This document shows positions 60,101 through 64,000 of a stretch of DNA of 64,000 nt, one piece after another. The DNA lies in NCBI RefSeq assembly GCF_032452875.1, contig NC_083869.1, forward strand, positions 126,734,001 through 126,798,000, written 5' to 3'. Both the position numbers and the translations under genes were made by a program. Position 1 is the stretch's first letter. Each line of letters begins with the position of its first letter. This stretch comes from Bos javanicus (Eukaryota; Chordata; Mammalia; Artiodactyla; Bovidae). The notes beneath the pieces were generated by a model that made no database searches, was not told where the DNA came from, and saw only the letters and a program-made list of their open reading frames with translations.

Positions 60101-62226
60101 TATTTTGGACACTTAAAAATGGAATCATATAATATGTGGTCTTTTGTGTCTGGCTTTTTTTACTCAGCATGGCTTTTTTTACTCAGCACTGGATTTTTAA
60201 AGTTCATCCAGTTTGTGGGGTGTATTCATACTTCATTTCTTTTTATTGCTCCACAGTATTCTATAATATGGATATACAACATTTTATTCATCTATTTGTT
60301 AACTGATACATTGGGTTGTTTCCATTTTTCGGTTATTATTATTAACTAATGCTGCTATGAGCATTTGTGTACAAGTTGTGTGGATGTATGTTTTCATCTT
60401 CTCTTGAGTATATATACCCAGGAGTAGCTGAGCCATGATGCAACTCTATGTTTAATCTTTTAAAGAACTGCCAAACAGCTTTCCAAAGCAGCTGCAACAT
60501 TTTACATTCCCACCAGCAATGTACAGGCTCCAGTTTCTCTACATTCCCACCAACACTTATTATCTTTTTGATTATAGCCATCCAAGTGGGTGTGACATCT
60601 GATAAAGTACCAAAGTAATTTGTTTTGTGACTTTAATCAGCTCATTTAATCACTCTTGAAATTCAGCTTTCTCATTTGTAGATTGGAAATAAAATATCTC
60701 TTGGGACTTCCCTGTTGATTCAGTGATTAAGACTCCATGCTCCCATTGCAGGGGGCCAGGGTTTGTTCTCTGGTCAGGGAACTAGATCTCATATGTCACA
60801 ACTAAACATCTCAAGTGCCAAAACTAAGACCCAGTGCTTAAAAAAAAAAATGCATAGAGTTCTTAATGGTATTAATGAAAAAAAATTTAGTGCAGTATTC
60901 ATCATAAAGTATTTGATAAACAGTAGTTAATTATTATCACTAGATTTTCTGTCCTCCTAGGAACCCACCATCTAAATAAAAAGAAAAAAAAAAATCTTGT
61001 GAAGTACAACCTTACAGCTTTTTGCTGTTTTTTCTTTTTAATTTTTTATTGGGATATATTATTTACAAAGCAGCCTAACACCTATTACTTAAGTGCAAAA
61101 ACCAGTGGCAGAAAAAATATGGCAGAAAAAATAAAGTATAAGATTGCAAAAAGGAAGATCAGTAATGGGAGAAAGAGATATGCAAAGTTTGGTCAAGACA
61201 CTTCACTAAATCATGAAAAATAAGATCAACATAGCTGGGAGGGGCAAGAGAAGATGAGAATAGCACAAATGGGTCCAGATTAAAGAAGGAAAGAGCTCAG
61301 GTATCAAAAAAAAAAAAAACAATAGTTCTGTGCTTTCTGTGCTTTCATAGCATAGTTAAGACAACATACCTGAGGACAGTAAGAAATATGTCTGGGGCTT
61401 CCCTGGTGGCTCAGTGGTAAAGAATCCACCTGCCAATGCAGGAGACAAGGATTCAATCCCTGGTCCAGGAAGATTCCACATGCCACTGAGCAACTAAGCC
61501 CATGTGCCCACAACTACTGAGCTTGTGCTCTAGAGCCCTGGAGCTGCAACTACTGAAGCTGGCACACCCTAGGGCCCATGCTCTCCAACAAGGGAAGATG
61601 CTGTAATGAGAAGCCAATGTACCGCAACTAGAAAGTAAGTCCTGCTCTCCACAACTAGAGAAAAGCCCATGCAGCAACGAAGACCTAGCACAGCCAAAAA
61701 CAAACAAACAAACAAACAAAAAGTGTGAATGGGACAGGGACAGATCACAGAATTGAAGCCTCTGACCTTTATCCTCCAAGTAACAGAAACAGTTGAGGAT
61801 TTTCAGGAAAGGAAACTATGAAATCAGGATTTAAGATTAATCTGGCAGGAGAGAGAAAGACCTGATGCCAAGAAACCTATTAGGAAGCTGTTCAGGCAGG
61901 ACAAACAGCAGAAGTTGAAAGGAAGGGACCAGTTGTGACGAGAATAGCATAGGAAGAATCAAGCAGACTCTGAGTAAATTGACTTATGAATATTCTGGAA
62001 ATGACAATACACCTGAAATACAATTTGAAAACGACAACATATTTTGGTAATCAAATCATTAATTCAAACTTACCCTCTGCGATGTCTGAGCACGATGTGC
62101 CAATGGCTGTGTCCCCACTGTCGGCTACACTTGAACAACGACTGAAGCGGCTCCGAAAGGCCTCTGAGATAACTGGGGTCTGCCATTCAGTCCTCAGGGA
62201 ACTGCCCTTCTGAATCACGCTGGAAC
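36022..62226 (-). CDS. CEP85: CEP85 (centrosomal protein 85, CCDC21), 12 coding exons; N-terminus beyond the window
   Basis: Minus-strand coding segments: 62226-62074, 54013-53325, 52499-52366, 51975-51858, 50573-50388, 43997-43845, 43630-43476, 42120-42006, 41097-41047, 37992-37885, 36724-36499, 36179-36022. They total 2246 nt, about 748 residues plus TGA, with GT-AG signals and phase kept throughout. Human CEP85 is 762 residues as I recall, so only a short N-terminus is missing. The N-terminal third is disordered and Ser/Pro-rich (IPSTLGTSPSKPNS, GLSKPLPSQVWQPNPD); the rest is a long coiled coil (ISQLEQKVRESELQVHSALL, IRESLRVALQKHSEEGKKQE). The protein localises to centrosomes. It is reported to bind and restrain NEK2A, limiting early centrosome separation, and to bind STIL in PLK4-driven centriole duplication. 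Introns carry BovB, L1, MER5 and many SINEs, but no coding exon is damaged. Confidence 0.96.
36499..36724 (-). CDS. CEP85: CEP85 coding exon (226 nt)
   Basis: Acceptor CTGCTCAG, donor GTGAGT. Encodes LSVQNQDLIEKNLTLQEHLR through DPNLSLLLGIH; coiled coil. Confidence 0.95.
37885..37992 (-). CDS. CEP85: CEP85 coding exon (108 nt)
   Basis: Acceptor ATGGGATTCAG, donor GTGAGC. Encodes SLEQEVAQEEGTSQALKEEA through QQLRTAVKE, 36 codons of coiled coil. Confidence 0.94.
38676..38883 (-). repeat. Bov-tA SINE forming one end of a mosaic insertion
   Basis: Minus-oriented, from the reversed tail 'ctgttgtttagtcaccaaga' to the reversed tRNA head 'gagccaccagggaagc'. The sequence beyond its 5' head (38884-39061) is the mosaic segment, and the target-site duplication brackets the pair rather than the SINE alone. 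Confidence 0.88.
38884..39061 (-). mobile_element. Mosaic segment copied from two nearby CEP85 intron sites, joined to the SINE
   Basis: 38893-38991 repeats 39950-40046 with one 2-bp indel and one substitution. 38995-39053 repeats 42664-42722 exactly over 59 bp. The two are joined by 3 bp (aat), with short fillers at both ends (attgtatat and agtatatt). The unit SINE plus mosaic lies between aaatgcccttgaca (38662-38675) and aaatgcttttgaca (39062-39075). Relative to the SINE RNA, both pieces sit upstream of its 5' end and both are in CEP85 sense orientation and order. Confidence 0.85.
39446..39746 (+). repeat. CHR-type long SINE
   Basis: From 'gggcttccctggtagtccag' to a tail of taaa repeats. 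Exact 10-bp duplication aaaatgttgt at 39436-39445 and 39747-39756. Confidence 0.92.
39828..39958 (+). repeat. CHR-type short SINE
   Basis: From 'gggaattccctgactgtcca' to the tail 'aataacagtaataaaat'. Exact 11-bp duplication aaatggatgta at 39817-39827 and 39959-39969. Part of this tail was copied into the mosaic at 38893, which dates the copy after this insertion. Confidence 0.92.
40724..40937 (-). repeat. Bov-tA SINE
   Basis: Minus-oriented: 'gtgctaagtcacttcaattg' to 'accacctgagaagcccg', 110 bp from the next CEP85 exon. Confidence 0.85.
41047..41097 (-). CDS. CEP85: CEP85 coding exon (51 nt)
   Basis: Acceptor GCCTTTCAG, donor GTGAGC. Encodes IVERQQQKIDQLHSQVQ, 17 whole codons, so skipping it would keep frame. 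Confidence 0.93.
42006..42120 (-). CDS. CEP85: CEP85 coding exon (115 nt)
   Basis: Acceptor TGTCTTTCAG, donor GTGACT. Encodes LQDKQCVEGAGADGPAQQ then GQGPHVEMESWQKECDSLRK. The Gly/Ala/Gln stretch is the least conserved part of the coiled-coil half and seems a few residues longer than in human. Confidence 0.93.
43189..43462 (+). repeat. BOV-A2 SINE abutting a CEP85 splice donor
   Basis: Plus-oriented dimer from 'ggagaagacaatggcagccc' to 'gacttagcagcagcagcag'. The exact 11-bp target duplication cagggatattt at 43178-43188 and 43463-43473 ends one base from the CEP85 donor GT (43475-43474). Confidence 0.93.
43476..43630 (-). CDS. CEP85: CEP85 coding exon (155 nt)
   Basis: Acceptor CTGTCTCTCAG, donor GTAAAT (no G at +5, so weaker than average). 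Encodes LKDSELKSTELQERVTELES through QREADFSSTQH. Confidence 0.94.
43845..43997 (-). CDS. CEP85: CEP85 coding exon (153 nt)
   Basis: Acceptor TTTCCAATAG, donor GTAGCA. Encodes VKGRDKHINNLKKKCQKESE through TLEDHQKQSQQ, 51 whole codons. Confidence 0.95.
44364..47150 (-). mobile_element. BovB (RTE) retrotransposon, 2.8 kb, 5'-truncated
   Basis: The most complete BovB copy here. Read on the minus strand it has the endonuclease region (GISKLKWTGMGEFNSDD, then VLFIIGDWNTKVGSQE), the linker with KKKCKKAKWLSEEALQIA, the reverse transcriptase with YADD at 45126-45137, and the C-terminal domain. Frameshifts and stops break it into at least five open pieces, so it is dead. A short duplication, tggacca, flanks it at 44357-44363 and 47151-47157. 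The 3' end carries an unusual inverted duplication (44374-44417). It is in the same orientation as CEP85, in the intron between exons 50388-50573 and 43845-43997. Confidence 0.94.
48150..48232. repeat. MER5-like DNA transposon relic
   Basis: Contains 'atgcatcagaatcacgtggg' and 'agcttattgaaaatgctgat', typical of the hAT-Charlie MER5 family; ends are unclear. Confidence 0.55.
48351..48650 (+). repeat. CHR-type long SINE
   Basis: From 'gggctttcgtgacggttcag' to 'ccccaaaaacaaataag'. A 17-bp target duplication with two mismatches (aaaagtatacaagatag at 48334-48350, aaaagtatgtaagatag at 48651-48667) brackets it. Confidence 0.9.
49715..49850. repeat. MER5-like DNA transposon relic
   Basis: Contains 'aaactactgaatctggatct' and ends 'agtttaagaagcactgc', a decayed terminal inverted repeat. 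Confidence 0.55.
50388..50573 (-). CDS. CEP85: CEP85 coding exon (186 nt)
   Basis: Acceptor TTTCTGCAG, donor GTGAGC. Encodes ELQRENTFLRAQFAQKTEAL through KHSEEGKKQEER, 62 whole codons of coiled coil. Confidence 0.96.
50685..51085 (+). mobile_element. MER5A (hAT-Charlie) element split by a Bov-tA SINE
   Basis: Left end 'gcagtgcttctcaaagtgtg' and right end 'tttcgaaccactggctt' are the near-inverted termini. The body 'cctgggaacttgttagaaat' and 'tttaacaagccctccaggtg' is typical MER5A. The SINE at 50724-50917 interrupts it. Confidence 0.85.
50724..50917 (+). repeat. Bov-tA SINE inside MER5A
   Basis: Plus-oriented, 'gggcttccttgatagttcag' to 'gagcgactttcactttt'. Exact 11-bp duplication aggactaacag at 50713-50723 and 50918-50928. 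Confidence 0.93.
51130..51255 (+). repeat. MIR relic
   Basis: Forward MIR: 'gacttaaggcaaattcttcc', 'ggcctcaattttctcatcag'. Confidence 0.6.
51858..51975 (-). CDS. CEP85: CEP85 coding exon (118 nt)
   Basis: Acceptor CTTTTGCAG, donor GTAAGC. Encodes QRKHISQLEQKVRESELQVH and SALLGRPAPFGDVCLLRLQ. Confidence 0.95.
52366..52499 (-). CDS. CEP85: CEP85 coding exon (134 nt)
   Basis: Acceptor TTGTCTTCCAG, donor GTAAGG. Encodes LQNGAVCHHPAGFSPSLPTL and DPAQWMSILNSNEHLLKEKE. Confidence 0.94.
52852..52876. repeat. (AAAAC)n simple repeat
   Basis: Run of aaaac units in a CEP85 intron. Confidence 0.8.
52925..53060 (+). repeat. MIR relic
   Basis: Forward MIR-like order: 'agagctctgccacttaaacc', 'tctctggacagattagttat', 'catcagagtaaggatcaaat'. 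Confidence 0.5.
53325..54013 (-). CDS. CEP85: CEP85 large coding exon (689 nt)
   Basis: Acceptor CTCTCCACAG, donor GTAGAG. Encodes about 230 residues of the Ser/Pro-rich N-terminal part, from DFCSSSSSPSFQPIKSHVTI to STCRQQLELIRLQMEQMQ, where the coiled coil begins. It resembles the human exon along its length and has no stop or frameshift. Confidence 0.97.
54261..54465 (+). repeat. Bov-tA SINE
   Basis: Plus-oriented, 'gggcttccctggtggctcag' to 'agagtcggacacagctaaaa', well preserved. Confidence 0.9.
56191..57638 (+). mobile_element. BovB (RTE) 3' half, plus strand
   Basis: Starts inside the ORF at GAGCTATTTCAAATC (ELFQI) and keeps an unbroken reverse-transcriptase frame to 56937, with GFRKGRGTRDQIANIRW, DYAKAFECVDHNQLWK and YADD at 56851-56862. 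It then has stops and a frame change near 56938-57010, followed by the C-terminal domain (SDFIFLGSEITADGDCSHEI) and the BovB 3' end. It is antisense to CEP85. No endonuclease region is present, so it cannot be autonomous. Confidence 0.93.
57996..58129 (+). repeat. CHR-type short SINE inserted at the edge of an L1 relic
   Basis: From 'gggaattccctggcagttca' to 'atgaaacaaaaaacc'. An 8-bp duplication cctaaatg lies at 57988-57995 and 58130-58137. Confidence 0.88.
58131..58652 (+). mobile_element. L1 LINE 3' end
   Basis: Plus-oriented L1 3' region: 'gatgtggtacatatattcaa', 'cacttatatgtggaacctaa', 'caaggacctactgtatagca', ending 'tataaaataaaaaaatc'. No coding capacity. Confidence 0.85.
58886..59024 (+). 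repeat. CHR-type short SINE
   Basis: From 'ggcaattccctggtggtcca' to an A-rich tail 'aaaaaaattaaaaataaaaa'. Confidence 0.85.
59290..59400 (+). repeat. MIR relic
   Basis: Forward MIR: 'agctgtgtgacattaggcaa', 'gttacttaaccctgtgtgga'. Confidence 0.65.
59555..60600 (-). mobile_element. Ancient L1 fragment split by a BOV-A2 SINE
   Basis: Minus-oriented: the plus strand reads 'ctttactgagatatagttca' and, after the SINE, 'ggaatcatataatatgtggt', 'ttttacattcccaccagcaa' and 'ttttgattatagccatccaa', the usual antisense order of an old L1 3' region. A 19-bp segment is tandemly duplicated at 60151-60188. Confidence 0.85.
59774..60050 (-). repeat. BOV-A2 SINE nested in the L1 fragment
   Basis: Minus-oriented dimer from 'gctgctgctactgctcctaa' to 'gtgccattgccttctccg'. 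Exact 10-bp duplication tcatagcctt at 59764-59773 and 60051-60060. Confidence 0.93.
60704..60850 (+). repeat. CHR-type short SINE
   Basis: From 'gggacttccctgttgattca' to the poly-A tail after 'agacccagtgctt'. Confidence 0.85.
61396..61722 (+). repeat. CHR-type long SINE
   Basis: From 'gggcttccctggtggctcag' to 'agcacagccaaaaacaaaca' with a short (caaa)n tail. Confidence 0.9.
62074..62226 (-). CDS. CEP85: CEP85 most N-terminal coding exon in the window
   Basis: Acceptor GGTTGTTTCAG, donor GTAAGT. Encodes SSVIQKGSSLRTEWQTPVIS through DTAIGTSCSDIAE. Two bases of a split codon at its 5' end show that at least one more coding exon lies upstream; it is not found up to 64000. Confidence 0.95.
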
Positions 62227-64000
62227 CTGAAACAACCAGCATTTCCCACTGTTAATGTGAATCAGCTTGTATAATTCCACAAAACGTTTTTTAAAAAATC
62301 ACTTAAACCTGTGAGAGAAGAGCCATACCTCACCCCTTTCTTCCTCCTGTGCCTATTTCAGCTACTCTGAATTAGTTAACTTTATTTTTTTTTAATGATG
62401 TTTTTTAAAATTAGGCATTCATCCATTCAGTCATGGCTGCACGGGGTCTCTGTTGTGGCATGGGGACTCTTCATTGCTGCAGGTGGGCTTTCTCTAGTTG
62501 TGGCGAGTAGGGGCTACTCTCTAGTTGTGGTGCTGGGCTTCTCCTTGCAGTGGGTTCTCTTGTCTCAGAGCACGGGCTCTAGACACTAGGGCTCAGCAGT
62601 TGTGGCACACAGGTTCAGCTGCCCCAAGGCATGTGGAATCTTAGTTCCCAAACTAGGGATCGAACCCATGTTCCCTGCATTGCAAGGCAGATTCTCAACC
62701 ACTGAACCACCAGGGAAGTCCTTGAATTAGTTAAGTCTAAATGGAAATAGCATAAGAGATGAGAATGTTCAAAGACACAAAAAAAGACCTACCAAGGATC
62801 CAAGAGTACTGAGACAGTAATAGTTAACAGCGGCTCCATTCTTTGAAATCTAGAAGCCACGGCACTTTACAAACGTGGTCTCATCTACCTACTTAGTGAA
62901 AAGTATTATAATCCCTATTTTACAGAGGATACAACTGAGATTTGAACCCATGTTATTCTGATTTCAATACCCACATTTTTCCCTCTTGCAGGGTTTCTCA
63001 ACAGGTGCTCTTGGCATTCTGGGTCTGACAATTCTTCAATGTATACTCTACCTACTACAGGATGGTTAAGCATCCCTAGTCCTTCCCCATCCCCTAAATG
63101 CCAGTAACAGACCTCACTCCATCCCACCATCACTGTGAAACCTGAAAATACCCCCATATGTTTCTAAATGCTCCACAGGGTAACATGCAATCCAGTGTCC
63201 TTTGTAAATCACCACTTGGGAATGAATCAGGGTATCCTTCTGGGCAGAGTGAATCCAGATCAAGGCAAGTCTTACAAGTTAATCTGAAGGGTTCTGGGAG
63301 GCAATGCAGAGGAACTACTAAAATTTCTGAGCAGGTAAGATGAAACAAGACTGATGAAATTTATCTGACTTTGTCAGCTTGCTGTTTGAGGCTTGGTAGA
63401 TAGGAATTGTTCAATAAATACTTGATTTAAGAACATATTAGCAAAGAATTAAATTCATTAAAAAAAAAGAATTAAATTCAAATTATTTTTTAAAAATCAC
63501 TGTAATTTTTCTAAACTTTATCTGAGATGATCCATGTAAACAAACAGGTAATGGCAGCTGCTTATCCATTTGAAGTGTCAGAATCTGAGTGTGTAAAATA
63601 TGTTTCTACACACTCTATGATCTAGTGGGAAGCAAATGATATTTGAATTTAGTGCTTCTCCCACCTTCTGAACCAACCTACTTTTGCTTCTTTTTTCGCT
63701 ACCCTTACTTTTACTTTCTACTGAAGATATTCTCACTTTCCCCAAGAACTCCTTTTATTCTTTGGGTCTCAGGGGACTGTCTGATTTGAAAGCATCTATA
63801 TATACACAGTAATCTGTAATAATCTTTAGTAGAAAACACAGCCAAAAATTAAAGCCTCTGATCAGCGTAAGATTAGCCAGTGTTACTATACTAAATTAAC
63901 AAAATTCTAGCCAGAAGCAAAGAAATTTGACTTCCTGGTGAGTCTATATGGCATTATCTCTCCAGTAAGTGTATAATTTATCATGTTTTTTGAAACAGTG
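62227..64000 (-). other. CEP85 intron running off the right edge
   Basis: Contains one long CHR SINE and a MIR relic near 62850-62945. I looked for the expected first coding exon on the minus strand and did not find it. Confidence 0.6.
62380..62722 (-). repeat. CHR-type long SINE
   Basis: Minus-oriented, from the reversed T-rich tail to the reversed head 'gaaccaccagggaagtcc'. Exact 12-bp duplication tgaattagttaa at 62368-62379 and 62723-62734. Confidence 0.93.

Larger units (their letters stand above)
54466..62073 (-). other. Large CEP85 intron (7.6 kb after the SINE)
   Basis: Filled with BovB, L1 and CHR insertions listed separately. The stretch 54466-56190 has no recognised feature. No exon is seen. 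Confidence 0.55.

Noticed and set aside
1..64000. CRISPR arrays, bacterial operons or phage
   Set aside because: Introns, SINEs and LINEs show a mammalian genome; the repeated units are dispersed retrotransposons without regular spacing.

Overview
The window is nuclear DNA from a ruminant, very probably a bovid. It is packed with Bov-tA and BOV-A2 SINEs, CHR-type tRNA-Glu SINEs and three large pieces of the RTE retrotransposon BovB, a combination specific to that group. Gene order matches human 1p36.11 (CD52, UBXN11, SH3BGRL3, CEP85), read here in the opposite orientation. All exon boundaries were placed by eye from GT-AG splice sites, codon phase and recalled human proteins; no alignment or gene finder was run.

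Layout. (1) 1-203: the signal-peptide exon of CD52, minus strand; the second exon is off the left edge. (2) 204-9000: intergenic DNA with SINEs, BovB ends, MIRs, a GC-box decamer repeat and a tRNA-Ala(AGC) pseudogene at 1887-1959. (3) 9000-31108: UBXN11, plus strand, with a CCAAT/YY1-type promoter and non-coding first exon near 9100, then fourteen coding exons (13708-31108) giving 475 codons. (4) 31835-33300: SH3BGRL3, minus strand, three coding exons, 93 codons, with a GC-rich promoter; its 3' end converges on that of UBXN11. (5) 34490-62226: CEP85, minus strand, twelve coding exons in the window giving about 748 codons; the N-terminal exon or exons and the promoter lie beyond 64000. (6) 62227-64000: CEP85 intron.

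The four genes are not one pathway. CD52 is a leukocyte and male-tract GPI-anchored glycopeptide. UBXN11 (socius) is an SEP/UBX protein linked to Rnd GTPases and the actin cytoskeleton. SH3BGRL3 is a small thioredoxin-fold protein. CEP85 is a centrosomal coiled-coil protein.

I found no new gene system. The most unusual structure is at 38662-39075 in a CEP85 intron: a Bov-tA SINE fused to two pieces copied in order from loci 1.1 kb and 3.7 kb away in the same gene, the whole bracketed by a diverged 14-bp target-site duplication. This looks like template switching during retrotransposition. Other points of interest are a UBXN11 stop codon inside its own AATAAA signal, a SINE target-site duplication reaching into a CEP85 splice donor, and an inverted duplication at the end of a BovB copy.
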